A stretch of DNA of 64,000 bases from contig NZ_JAMQGM010000013.1 of assembly GCF_023703325.1 (NCBI RefSeq), positions 49,219-113,218 of the forward strand, read 5' to 3'. Positions 7,737 to 15,959 of this stretch are shown piece after piece. The notes beneath the pieces are model-generated. The model worked only from the letters and a program-made list of their open reading frames with translations. It ran no database searches and was not told the DNA's origin. A program made the translations under genes and the position numbers. Numbering within the stretch: position 1 is the stretch's first letter; each line of letters opens with the position of its first letter. Origin of the DNA: Streptomyces meridianus (lineage in GTDB: Bacteria > Actinomycetota > Actinomycetes > Streptomycetales > Streptomycetaceae).

Positions 7737-9335
7737 TCACATCCGGAAGACGCCGAAGCCGCCCCGCGCGCCCTCCACGGGTGCGTTGTGGACGGCCGAC
7801 AGGCACAGGCCGAGGACGGTTCGGGTGTCGCGCGGGTCGATGACGCCGTCGTCGTAGAGGCGCCCGGACAGGAAGTGCGGGAGGGACTCGGACTCGATCT
7901 GCTGCTCGACCATGGCGCGCAGGGAGCTGTCCGCCTCGTCGTCGTACGGCTGTCCCTTCGCGGCGGCGGACGCGCGGGCGACGATGGACAGGACACCGGC
8001 CAGCTGCTGGGGGCCCATGACGGCGGCTTTGGCGGACGGCCAGGCGAACAGGAAACGCGGATCGTACGCCCGTCCGCACATGCCGTAGTGACCGGCGCCG
8101 TAGGAGGCGCCCATGAGCACCGACAGGTGCGGGACGCGGGAGTTGGAGACCGCGTTGATCATCATCGCGCCGTGTTTGATGATGCCGCCCTGCTCGTACT
8201 CCCGGCCGACCATGTAGCCGGTGGTGTTGTGCAGGAAGACCAGGGGGATGTCGCGCTGGTTGGCGAGCTGGATGAACTGCGCGGCCTTCTGTGACTCCTC
8301 GCTGAACAGCACGCCCTGCGTGTTGGCGAGGATGCCGACCGGGTAGCCGTGGACGGCCGCCCAGCCGGTGGCCAGGCTGGAGCCGTAGAGCGGCTTGAAC
8401 TCGTCGAAGTCCGAGCCGTCGACGACGCGGGCGACGACCTCGCGCGGGTCGAACGGGGTCCTCAGGTCGCCGGGGACGATGCCGAGGAGTTCCTCGCCGT
8501 CGTACTTCGGCGGGTCGGCGATTCCCGGATCGGGCTGCGCCCGGCGGTGGTTGAGGCGGGCGACGACGCGGCGGGCCTGGCGCAGCGCGTCGGGTTCGTC
8601 GACCGCGTAGTAGTCGGCGAGCCCGGAGGTGCGGGCGTGCATGTCGGCGCCGCCGAGCGATTCGTCGTCGCTCTCCTCACCGGTGGCCATCTTGACCAGC
8701 GGCGGCCCGCCGAGGAAGACCTTCGACCGCTCCTTGATCATGACGACGTGGTCGGACATGCCGGGGACGTACGCGCCGCCCGCCGTCGAATTGCCGAACA
8801 CCACCGCAACGGTGGGGATTCCGGCGGCCGAGAGCCGGGTGAGGTCCTTGAACAGCGCCCCGCCCGGGATGAAGATCTCCTTCTGGCTGGGCAGGTCCGC
8901 GCCGCCGGACTCGACCAGGCTGACCACCGGCAGCCGGTTGGCGAAGGCGATCTCGTGGGCGCGCAGCGCCTTCTTCATGGTCCACGGGTTGCTCGCCCCG
9001 CCGCGCACGGTCGGGTCGTTGGCGGTGATGAGGCACTCGACGCCCTCGATCACACCGATCCCGGTGACGAGTGACGCGCCCACCGGGTAGTCGCTGCCCC
9101 ACGCTGCGAGCGGCGAGAGTTCGAGGAACGGGGTGTCCGGATCGACAAGCAGCTCGATGCGTTCGCGGGCGAGCAGCTTGCCGCGCTCGCGGTGCCGGGC
9201 GGTGTACTTCTCACCGCCTCCGGCCACGGCCTTGGCGTGCTCGGCGTCGAGTTCGGCCAGCTTGCCGAGCATCGCCTCGCGGTTGGCGGCGTACTCCGGC
9301 GCGGCGGTGTCGAGAGCGGACGGCAGGACGGTCAC
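7737..9335 (-). CDS. Acyl-CoA carboxylase beta subunit (carboxyltransferase)
   Basis: GTG at 9335 overlaps the AtuA stop (GTGA) and follows GGAGGTCCTCC, fixing the start of a 532-residue protein. It has the two crotonase-like halves of carboxyltransferases; visible marks are GKLLARERIELLVDP at the N-terminus, SGGADLPSQ in the first half, and FLHNTTGYMVGREYE plus GASYGAGHYGMCGRAYDP in the second. The AcylCoA pattern is closest to methylcrotonoyl/geranoyl-CoA carboxylase beta subunits (LiuB/AtuC type) as far as memory allows. It acts with the alpha subunit directly downstream and is translationally coupled to AtuA upstream. Confidence 0.92.
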   Translation of the reverse strand: MTVLPSALDTAAPEYAANREAMLGKLAELDAEHAKAVAGGGEKYTARHRERGKLLARERIELLVDPDTPFLELSPLAAWGSDYPVGASLVTGIGVIEGVECLITANDPTVRGGASNPWTMKKALRAHEIAFANRLPVVSLVESGGADLPSQKEIFIPGGALFKDLTRLSAAGIPTVAVVFGNSTAGGAYVPGMSDHVVMIKERSKVFLGGPPLVKMATGEESDDESLGGADMHARTSGLADYYAVDEPDALRQARRVVARLNHRRAQPDPGIADPPKYDGEELLGIVPGDLRTPFDPREVVARVVDGSDFDEFKPLYGSSLATGWAAVHGYPVGILANTQGVLFSEESQKAAQFIQLANQRDIPLVFLHNTTGYMVGREYEQGGIIKHGAMMINAVSNSRVPHLSVLMGASYGAGHYGMCGRAYDPRFLFAWPSAKAAVMGPQQLAGVLSIVARASAAAKGQPYDDEADSSLRAMVEQQIESESLPHFLSGRLYDDGVIDPRDTRTVLGLCLSAVHNAPVEGARGGFGVFRM

Positions 9336-11029
9336 AGGAGGACCTCCGGGATGTCCAGCCGGCGGGAGCGCAGCCACTCCCCCAGGGCCTTGGCCTGCGG
9401 GTCGAAGCGGGCCTGGGAGGCGACGCCCTCGCCGAGGATGCCGTCGACGGTGAAGTTCAGTGCCCGCAGGTTCGGCAGCACGTGCCGCGTCACCTCCAAC
9501 GAGGCTGTCTCGGGCAGTAGTTCACGGAAGCGGTCGACGGTGAGGGTGTGGGCGAGCCAGCGCCATCCCTGCTCGTCGCGGGCCCATGCGCCGACGTTGG
9601 CGCTGCCGCCCTTGTCGCCGCTGCGCGCCCCCGCGACCAGGCCGAGCGGCGCCCGGCGGGCCGGCCCGTCCGGCAGCGGCTCCGGCAGGGGCGGTTCCTC
9701 GACGTCCGCGAGTTCGAGCGTCGTCGCCGGGTGCGGTACGGGGACGCGTTCACCGTCGGGGAGCACCGCGGTGTGGGTCACGCTCGCGGCGTCCGTGTGC
9801 ACGGCCTCGAACACCCCGTAGGGCGCGCCCTTGCCGGGCGGCGCGGTCACGTGGAAGCCGGGGTAGCCGGCGAGGGCGAGTTCGATGGCGGCGCCGCTGA
9901 GCGCGCGGCCGACGGCGTCGGCGTCCGGGTCTCGGACGACCAGCCGCAGCAGCGCGCTCGCCTCCTCCTCGGTGCCGGCGTCGGGGTGGTCGGTGCGGGC
10001 GAGGGTCCAGTGCACCTCGGCGGGGCGGTTGCTGCCGAGGGCGTCGTCCATCTGGTCGCGCACCAGCTGTGCCTTGGCCTCGATGTCGAGGCCGGTCAGG
10101 ACGAACACGACCTCGTTGCGCCAGCCGCCCATCCGGGTCAGCCCGGTCTTGAGGGTGGGCGGCGGGGCCTCACCGCGGGTGCCCTCGACACGCACCCGGT
10201 CGGGGCCGTCCTGGGTGAGGCGGACGGTGTCCAGCCGGGCGGTGACGTCGGGCCCGGCGTACCGGGCGCCCGCGGTCTCGTAGAGGAGCTGGGCGGTGAC
10301 GGTCCCGACGGTCACCGCGCCGCCGGTGCCCGGGTGTTTGGTGACGACGGCGGAGCCGTCGGCGTGGATCTCGGCGAGCGGGAAGCCGGGGCGGCGCACG
10401 TCGTGTTCGCCGAAGAAGGCGTAGTTGCCGCCGGTGACCTGGGGGCCGCACTCCAGCAGGTGCCCGGCGACGACGGCCCCGGCGAGCGCGTCGTGGTCGT
10501 CCGGCTTCCAGCCGAAGTGGGCGGCGCACGGCCCGGTGACGAGGGCGGCGTCGGTGACCCGGCCGGTGACGACGACGTCCGCGCCGGCCCGCAGGCACGC
10601 GGCGATCCCGGCGCCGCCGAGGTAGGCGTTGGCGGTCAGGACGCCGGGGGGCCAGCCGCGCTCGGCGGCCTCGGGCAGCAGGTTGTCGCCCTCGACGTGG
10701 GCCACGCGGACGGGCACGCCGACCCGGTCGGCCAGCTCGCGCACGGCGTCGGCGAGTCCGGCGGGGTTGAGGCCGCCCGCGTTGGCGACGATCCGCACGC
10801 CGCGCTCGTGCGCCAGGCCGAGCCCTTCCTCCAGTTGCCCGAGGAAGGTGCGGGCGTAGCCGCGGCCGGGGTCCTTCATCCGGTCCCGGCCGAGGATGAG
10901 CATGGTGAGTTCGGCGAGGTAGTCGCCGGTGAGGACGTCGAGCGGGCCGCCGGTGAGCATCTCGCGGAAGGCGTCGAAGCGGTCGCCGTAGAAGCCGGAG
11001 GCGTTGCCGATCCGCAGGGGGGCGCTCAT
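9332..11029 (-). CDS. AtuA-like protein (acyclic terpene utilisation family, DUF1446)
   Basis: ATG at 11029 overlaps the preceding stop (ATGA) and gives 565 residues. The main domain (about 1-450) opens LRIGNASGFYGDRFDAF and contains ANAGGLNPAGLADAV and VVTGRVTDAALV, typical of the AtuA family needed for citronellol/geraniol degradation in Pseudomonas. A C-terminal domain of about 100 residues begins GARSGDKGGSANVGAW, the usual ferredoxin-fold extension. The biochemical activity of AtuA is not established. Coupling to carboxylase subunits on one side and an MDMPI-like protein on the other puts it in acyl-CoA catabolism. Frame extension further upstream is shadow coding. Confidence 0.9.
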   Translation of the reverse strand: MSAPLRIGNASGFYGDRFDAFREMLTGGPLDVLTGDYLAELTMLILGRDRMKDPGRGYARTFLGQLEEGLGLAHERGVRIVANAGGLNPAGLADAVRELADRVGVPVRVAHVEGDNLLPEAAERGWPPGVLTANAYLGGAGIAACLRAGADVVVTGRVTDAALVTGPCAAHFGWKPDDHDALAGAVVAGHLLECGPQVTGGNYAFFGEHDVRRPGFPLAEIHADGSAVVTKHPGTGGAVTVGTVTAQLLYETAGARYAGPDVTARLDTVRLTQDGPDRVRVEGTRGEAPPPTLKTGLTRMGGWRNEVVFVLTGLDIEAKAQLVRDQMDDALGSNRPAEVHWTLARTDHPDAGTEEEASALLRLVVRDPDADAVGRALSGAAIELALAGYPGFHVTAPPGKGAPYGVFEAVHTDAASVTHTAVLPDGERVPVPHPATTLELADVEEPPLPEPLPDGPARRAPLGLVAGARSGDKGGSANVGAWARDEQGWRWLAHTLTVDRFRELLPETASLEVTRHVLPNLRALNFTVDGILGEGVASQARFDPQAKALGEWLRSRRLDIPEVLL

Positions 11030-11820
11030 GCGGCGCCTCCTGACGGCTCGCGGCCCGGGCCGGGCGGTCCGGCGAACGCCTGGGCGATGTCCAGCCACCG
11101 GTCGGCGCCGGCGCCCTCGGCGCGCAGGGCGAGGTCGGCGCGGTGCGCGCGCTGGGTGACGAGCAGGCAGAAGTCCAGGGCCCGTCCGGTGACCCGCTGG
11201 GCGGCGTCCTCGGGACCGAACGTCCACAGCTCCCCGTCGGGGGCGGTCAGTTCGACGCGGAACTCCTCGCCGGGCGGCTGGATTCCGTGGGCCAGGTGCG
11301 CGTAGTCGCGGGTACGGGTGCCGAGGCGGGCGATGTGCCACAGCCGGGCGGACGGGGGCCGCGCGACCTCGAGCGCGTCGGCGACGTCCTGCCCGTGCGC
11401 CCAGGTCTCCATCAGCCGGGCAGAGGCCATCGAGGCGATGCTCATCGGCGGGCCGTACCAGGGGATGCGGGTGCCCTCGGGGAGGTCGACCAGGGTCTCG
11501 ACCAGTTCCTTGCGCCCCTCCCGCCACAGCATCAGCAGCTCGGACGGCGGGTGGGCGGCCAGCGGCTCGGCCCCGTCGTCGACGAACGTGTCCGGCGCGG
11601 CCAGGGCCTTCCCGGCCTCCTGGGCGAACGCGTCGGGTTCGTTGACGGCGAGCAGCGCCTGCTCGTCGGTCCAGGCGAGATGGGCGATCTGGTGGGAGAC
11701 GGTCCAGCCGGGTGCGGGGGTGGGCCGCTTCCAGTCCGCGGGCGGCAGCCCGCCGACCAGCCGGTCCAGCTCCTCGCCCTCGCTGTGCAGGTCGATCAGC
11801 ACGGTTCGGGCATCGGACAC
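11026..11820 (-). CDS. TIGR03084-type metalloprotein (maleylpyruvate isomerase-like, DinB fold)
   Basis: A GTG start gives 264 residues. The N-terminal four-helix domain resembles the mycothiol-dependent maleylpyruvate isomerase/DinB group: WTVSHQIAHLAWTDEQA supplies one metal histidine and METWAHGQDVADAL another. The C-terminal part (about 170-250) is an SCP2-like module with GRALDFCLLVTQR. The family is predicted to bind a divalent metal and may use mycothiol or a CoA thioester, but its role is unknown. It is the first gene of the leftward cluster and overlaps AtuA by ATGA, so it is probably required for the same pathway. Confidence 0.85.
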   Translation of the reverse strand: MSDARTVLIDLHSEGEELDRLVGGLPPADWKRPTPAPGWTVSHQIAHLAWTDEQALLAVNEPDAFAQEAGKALAAPDTFVDDGAEPLAAHPPSELLMLWREGRKELVETLVDLPEGTRIPWYGPPMSIASMASARLMETWAHGQDVADALEVARPPSARLWHIARLGTRTRDYAHLAHGIQPPGEEFRVELTAPDGELWTFGPEDAAQRVTGRALDFCLLVTQRAHRADLALRAEGAGADRWLDIAQAFAGPPGPGREPSGGAA

Positions 11821-11915
11821 GGTGTGCTCCCCTCGTCGGGCGTGCGGGCACGGCCGGCCGGTGCGGCAGCGGCGCCGCGGGCCTGCGGGTCAGCGTGGCA
11901 GCGACCGGCGCACCA

Positions 11916-11939
11916 AACAAGCATGCGTGCATGATTTTT
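11916..11939. promoter_or_regulatory. Dyad-symmetric operator candidate upstream of the AtuA/carboxylase cluster
   Basis: Perfect arms CATGC and GCATG separated by GT at 11922-11933 extend outward with matching A-rich and T-rich flanks (AAcAAg on the left, aTTtTT on the right). The site is about 95 bp upstream of the first gene of the leftward cluster, in a local AT-rich patch. It has the size and form of a TetR- or GntR-type operator. No regulator gene for it is adjacent. Function is inferred. Confidence 0.45.
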
Positions 11940-11973
11940 GCCGGTGGCCGGGCCGGGAGACGTGGCGGAGCGT

Positions 11974-12036
11974 CAACTCGAGTTGTACGGATTCTGTAGC
12001 AGTAGACTTGTACGAGTTCCGTTCAAGTCGACTTGA
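11974..12036. promoter_or_regulatory. Cluster of palindromes in promoter of DUF234 ATPase gene
   Basis: Two perfect palindromes, CAACTCGAGTTG at 11974-11985 and TCAAGTCGACTTGA at 12023-12036, flank an imperfect one (ACTTGTACGAGT near 12005-12016). All share the half-site CAA(C/G)T or its close variant. The last ends two bases before the GGGAG ribosome site of the ATPase gene. The stretch is clearly lower in GC than its surroundings. It looks like a multi-site operator for a dimeric repressor, possibly autoregulatory. Confidence 0.5.
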
Positions 12037-12048
12037 CTGGGAGCCACC

Positions 12049-13563
12049 GTGACGTATGACCTGGCCAAGCCCTCCGACGTGGTCGACCGCGAGCGCGAAT
12101 GGGATCTGCTGACGGACTTCCTCGCCGACCCGTCCCGCGAGATGCGGCTCGGCATCGTGTCCGGGCGCCGCCGGCACGGCAAGTCGTACCTCTTGCGGGC
12201 TCTCTCCGAGAGGGTCGGCGGCCTGTACATCACCGCCGTCCGCGAAGAGGGCCGCGGCACGGCCCTGCAACGCTTCAGCGATGCCGTGGTCGCCCACGCC
12301 GGCATGCGACCGGGGACCCTGCGGTTCAGCGACTGGCGCGATGTCCTGGTCAATGCGATGGACGTCGTCTCACGCCAGGCGGCTACGCCCTTGCTGGTCA
12401 TCGACGAGCTGCCGTACCTCATCCAGCACTCCCCCGAGGTTCCGGGCCTGATCCAGCAGCTCTACGACGAGCATCAACAGGGCGGGGGCACCGGCGCCCG
12501 GCTGGTCCTCTGCGGTTCCGCGATGAGCGTGATGCACGAGCTGCTGTCCGGCGCCAAGCCGCTGCGCGGGCGGGCCGTCGTCGATCTGCGGCTGGGTCCG
12601 TTCGACTTCCGCGCGAGCCGGGACTTCTGGGGGATCGAGGATCCGCTCACCGCGCTCCGCGTGCACGCCGTGCTCGGAGGCGCGCCCGGATACCTCCCCG
12701 TTGCGGGCCGTCCGAGCCCGAACAACGGCTTCGACCAGTGGCTCGTCAGCACGCTGCTCGACCCCGGACGCGCCGTGTACTCCCGCACCGAGACCGAGTA
12801 CCTCCTGCGGGAAGACCCTCGTATCACCCACCACACGCTCTACTACGACATCCTCACGGCCATCGCTCAGGGAGCCACCACCCCCACGAAGGTGGGATCC
12901 GCTCTGGGGCGGCAGCGCACCGCGATGACTCACCCGCTCGATGTCCTGATCTCCACCGGTTACGTGCAACGCGAACAGGACGTTCTCCGCACGCGGCATC
13001 CCGTCATCACCCTGGCCGACCCCGTCATCCGTTTCAACCAGCTCGTCACCCTCCCCCAGGCCGTCACGATCGAGGAGGGGTTCGCCGAACAGATCTGGCA
13101 GGCCTCCACCCCCACCTTCGACTCGAAGATTCTGGGGCCGCATTTCGAGGACCTCGCGCGCCAGTGGACGCGTCGCCATGCACACGCCGTACTGCCGGAC
13201 GGCCTCCCCGGGCCGGTCGGAACCACCGAGGTTGCCGACCCGGCAGCACGGACCCGACACGAAGTGGACGTTCTTGCCCTTGTCTTGGGTGAACGCCCCC
13301 AGTCCCCGCGCGCCCGGATCGCCGTGCTCGGCGAAGCCAAGGCGACCGCAGCGCGACGCGGTGCCCGGGATCTGGAACGACTGGAACGGATCCGGGATCT
13401 GCTCGCCGAGCAGGGACACGACACCAGCGGGACGACCCTGGCGCTGTACTCACTCCACGGCTTCCACGACGACGTCGTGCAGGCCGGCGAGCGACGCAAC
13501 GACGTCCTCCTCGTCGACCTCCCCGGCCTCTACGGAGTGCGGGAACCGGTGGTCCGTCCCTGA
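12049..13563 (+). CDS. AAA+ ATPase with C-terminal DUF234/nuclease-like domain
   Basis: GTG at 12049 follows GGGAG. The 504-residue protein has a Walker A variant SGRRRHGKSYLL (about 40), Walker B LLVIDELPYL (about 125) and a sensor segment LVLCGSAMSVM, placing it among archaeal-type STAND-like ATPases. A winged-helix region (about 275-320, TPTKVGSALGRQRTAMTH) precedes the DUF234 region with ADPVIRFNQLV and a PD-(D/E)xK-like core (RHEVDVLALVLG, then VLGEAKA). Family roles are largely unknown; defence, mobile-element and DNA-related functions have been suggested. A truncated relative lies at 31.8-32.4 kb. The gene stands alone between convergent hypothetical genes and the catabolic cluster. 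Confidence 0.85.
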   Translation: MTYDLAKPSDVVDREREWDLLTDFLADPSREMRLGIVSGRRRHGKSYLLRALSERVGGLYITAVREEGRGTALQRFSDAVVAHAGMRPGTLRFSDWRDVLVNAMDVVSRQAATPLLVIDELPYLIQHSPEVPGLIQQLYDEHQQGGGTGARLVLCGSAMSVMHELLSGAKPLRGRAVVDLRLGPFDFRASRDFWGIEDPLTALRVHAVLGGAPGYLPVAGRPSPNNGFDQWLVSTLLDPGRAVYSRTETEYLLREDPRITHHTLYYDILTAIAQGATTPTKVGSALGRQRTAMTHPLDVLISTGYVQREQDVLRTRHPVITLADPVIRFNQLVTLPQAVTIEEGFAEQIWQASTPTFDSKILGPHFEDLARQWTRRHAHAVLPDGLPGPVGTTEVADPAARTRHEVDVLALVLGERPQSPRARIAVLGEAKATAARRGARDLERLERIRDLLAEQGHDTSGTTLALYSLHGFHDDVVQAGERRNDVLLVDLPGLYGVREPVVRP

Positions 13564-13632
13564 CCGCCCACGCGGCGCCGGCCCGCTCCGACGGGGAGGC
13601 ACCGACCGGACGACGGCGGCGCGCGGCGGTCA
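13561..13632. terminator. Inverted repeat spanning the two convergent stop codons
   Basis: TGACCGCC at 13561-13568 is matched by GGCGGTCA at 13625-13632. The arms contain the stop codon of the rightward ATPase gene and that of the leftward 112-aa gene. Between them lie further GC-rich complementary stretches, so a large hairpin acting as a bidirectional terminator is plausible. The loop is long, so confidence is low. Confidence 0.3.
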
Positions 13633-13968
13633 CAGCTCCGTCGGCGCTCCGCCCCCGGTCCCGTGCGGCGGCCGGGGGCGCGTGAGGAGACGCTCCTCGA
13701 GCACGGTCGCGTAGATCGCGGCCTGCGTGCCCGCGGGGTGGTTCGGCGGCCAGATGCGCCGGCGGTGGGAGAACCGTGTGCCACGGAACACCACCACGGC
13801 CCGGACCCGGACCAGGGGCTCACCCGGAGGCCCCGACCACTCGGCATGCAGCGATTCGAGTTCGCCGCCACGGCGGTCGAACAGGTCGACCAGGGCAGGG
13901 CGGGCCCGCCGCAGGAAGTCCTCCACGAACTCCTGCGGCGAGCCGTACTCCGCCCGGTCGTCACCCAC
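13630..13968 (-). CDS. Hypothetical protein (112 aa)
   Basis: GTG at 13968 lies inside the last codons of the upstream Ig-like protein gene (8-bp overlap), implying translational coupling. The product starts VGDDRAEYGSPQEFVEDFLRR and shows an alternating helix/strand character (RRARPALVDLFDRRG, then LVRVRAVVVFRGTRF), ending in a Pro/Gly-rich tail. It reads as an intact small cytoplasmic protein without signal peptide. I do not recognise the family. The coupling suggests it is expressed with the secreted protein upstream, but no shared function can be deduced. Confidence 0.55.
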   Translation of the reverse strand: MGDDRAEYGSPQEFVEDFLRRARPALVDLFDRRGGELESLHAEWSGPPGEPLVRVRAVVVFRGTRFSHRRRIWPPNHPAGTQAAIYATVLEERLLTRPRPPHGTGGGAPTEL

Positions 13969-15622
13969 CGCAGTGGTGCACGGCGCTCTCGGCCGACCCC
14001 AGCACCAGGTCACCGGCACCGCCGGCCAGGACCAGCCTGACGCCGTTCACCGACTTCCCGGCGTCGGCGCCGCTGACGGGCTTCTGTTCGTTCACGATGA
14101 GCCGCGCACCTCCCGCGAGGGGAACCTCACTGTTGGGAGCGGTCGGCACCGCGACCGGCTCCCCTGCGATCTCGAGGTCAAGCGTGGTGCTGCCGGTGGC
14201 CTTGGTGCAACTGCTGCCGGTAGTCGACGTCAGACCGGAGATCTCGATGAGCGGCAGGCCCGGGAGGCCGATCCGCGCATGCGCCACGGTCGCCGTCGCG
14301 GTGACCGTGCCCGGGGCGAGCGTGGTCACGACCCGGGGGCACAGCTTCTCCACGGTGAGCAGCGGCGACGCGAAGCGGGCCGCGCAGGGGGTGGAGGTGG
14401 TGGAGCCCCGCGCGGTACGGATCCGGCCGGTGTCGGGCTGCGGCTCGATGTCGAGCAGCGGCAGGGGGCCCAGCTTCGCGTCGGCCGAGAGCCCGTAAGC
14501 GCGTCCGGTCGCATACTGCAGCCGCAGCTCCGCGGAGGTCTCGGACGCCAGGAACGAGGCATCACCGGCGAAGGACGCCGTCAGCGGCACGGTGGCGTCG
14601 GCGTTGAGGGGTTGGTCGACCGAGTCCACCGTGCATGTCGCGGTCCCCGACCCGGAGGTCGTGCCGGTGCACCGCTGTGCGGTGTCCCCGCTGCCGAGGG
14701 TGAACTCGACGGTGCGGCCGGGGACAGCAGTGTCCCGATGGTCCGAGAGACGGGCCGCGAGCCGCGCCGACGTGCCGTTCGCGATGTGCCTGTCGCCCGT
14801 GTAGGCGAGTTTCGTGGGCGTCGTGATCCCCAACTCGGCCGCATCACGGGACGGGTGGTAGTCGGAGTCGCCGGCGAAGGACGCGGTCAGCGCGATCCGG
14901 CCGGTGCCCGGAGGCTGGTCGACCTCCGTGACGGTGCACGTCGCCGTGCCCGAACCGGCTGTGGTTCCGGTGCACTGCTGGGCGGCGTCACCGCTGCCGA
15001 GGGTGAAGCGGACGGAACGGCCCTGGACCGGCGTGCCGAACTCGTTCGTGAGCCTGGCGGAGAGCCGGGCGGAGGAGCCGTTCACCACGGCGCCGGGTCC
15101 GGTGTAGGCGAGGGTGGTCTTCACCTTCGCCGGAGGTTCCGGCGACGGGCACTTCGCCGCCTGGAAGCACGGCAGGAAGTAGTAGGCGGTGATGATGCCG
15201 AACGGCCTGCCGTCCCCGGAACGCGCGTCGACGTGGGTGGCGTAGACCACGACGAGACTGAACTCGGTGTTGGTGCAGATCACGCGGTCGTCGGGCGCGG
15301 GGACGCAGTAGCCGGAGGTGCCGACGGTTTCCTGGATGTCCTCGTGGTCGGGGACCATCCCGTGGCCGTCCTCGATGTGGTATTTGCCGAAGCCGTCCTG
15401 GTCGGGGTGGTCGTGCTGGCCGTATCGGAGCGGGATGTCGTTGCCCGCCGGGCCGGTGAAGTCGTCGAACACGTTCCAGTTGATGATGTTGGGGTTCGGG
15501 TCCCCCGGGTCGGCGTACGCGGCCGTCGGGGCCAGCATCGCTGCGATCAGACCCACGATCAGGCCTAAGACGACGGATCCCGTTCCCCGGCGGCTTCGCA
15601 CCCTGCCGTGCTGCTGTGTCAT
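13961..15622 (-). CDS. Secreted protein with two Ig-like repeats (choice-of-anchor type)
   Basis: ATG at 15622 follows AGGGGGAA. The 553-residue product has a Sec signal peptide (basic RSRRGTG, hydrophobic VVLGLIVGLIAAML, cleavage near AYA-DPG). Residues about 30-165 form an unassigned N-terminal domain. Two tandem Ig-like repeats follow, each opening LAYTG and carrying VRFTLGSGDAAQQCTGTT or the near-identical VEFTLGSGDTAQRCTGTT plus SGSGTATCTV; each has two Cys. The C-terminal ~170 residues (ATGRAYGLSADAKLGPLPLL onward) resemble the actinobacterial choice-of-anchor P domain. It is probably an extracellular structural or adhesive protein. No membrane anchor is visible. Confidence 0.85.
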   Translation of the reverse strand: MTQQHGRVRSRRGTGSVVLGLIVGLIAAMLAPTAAYADPGDPNPNIINWNVFDDFTGPAGNDIPLRYGQHDHPDQDGFGKYHIEDGHGMVPDHEDIQETVGTSGYCVPAPDDRVICTNTEFSLVVVYATHVDARSGDGRPFGIITAYYFLPCFQAAKCPSPEPPAKVKTTLAYTGPGAVVNGSSARLSARLTNEFGTPVQGRSVRFTLGSGDAAQQCTGTTAGSGTATCTVTEVDQPPGTGRIALTASFAGDSDYHPSRDAAELGITTPTKLAYTGDRHIANGTSARLAARLSDHRDTAVPGRTVEFTLGSGDTAQRCTGTTSGSGTATCTVDSVDQPLNADATVPLTASFAGDASFLASETSAELRLQYATGRAYGLSADAKLGPLPLLDIEPQPDTGRIRTARGSTTSTPCAARFASPLLTVEKLCPRVVTTLAPGTVTATATVAHARIGLPGLPLIEISGLTSTTGSSCTKATGSTTLDLEIAGEPVAVPTAPNSEVPLAGGARLIVNEQKPVSGADAGKSVNGVRLVLAGGAGDLVLGSAESAVHHCGG

Positions 15623-15959
15623 GACATTCCCCCTGGTGGTCGGTTGGGCCCCGGCGCGCGGCACGTCGGCGCGTGCCGACGGACCGGAGCTTCCACCGTT
15701 CCACGTCGGCGGTGCACATGACAGGAGTTGGCGGGCGCGTCGCGCGATCGGCCGTGGCGTTCGCCGGGGCGCGTTCGCGAAGTGCCGGGCCAGGACGCCT
15801 CGTGGCCTGACCGGCCCGGGCCCGTACCGACGGTTGCTCGCCGCCGGGTCGGCCACGTCATGCACGAACGGGCCGCACACCCCGGGCTCCGCGGCGCTGT
15901 GCGGTGCCCGGGGTGCCTGCTGCCGACCGCGCCGGACGAGATGCCCGGCCGTTCGGGTG
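15623..15959. other. 337-bp intergenic region without a gene
   Basis: I see no credible coding region between the start of the Ig-like protein gene and the end of the carboxymuconolactone decarboxylase gene, both leftward. The left portion should hold the promoter of the secreted protein, but no clear consensus boxes are visible. The right portion holds a strong hairpin (listed separately). Confidence 0.6.
15878..15915 (-). terminator. Hairpin downstream of the carboxymuconolactone decarboxylase gene
   Basis: CACCCCGGGC at 15878-15887 pairs perfectly with GCCCGGGGTG at 15906-15915 across an 18-nt loop. It is about 45 nt past the stop of the leftward gene, with no U-tract, as is common for Streptomyces terminators. 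Confidence 0.55.
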
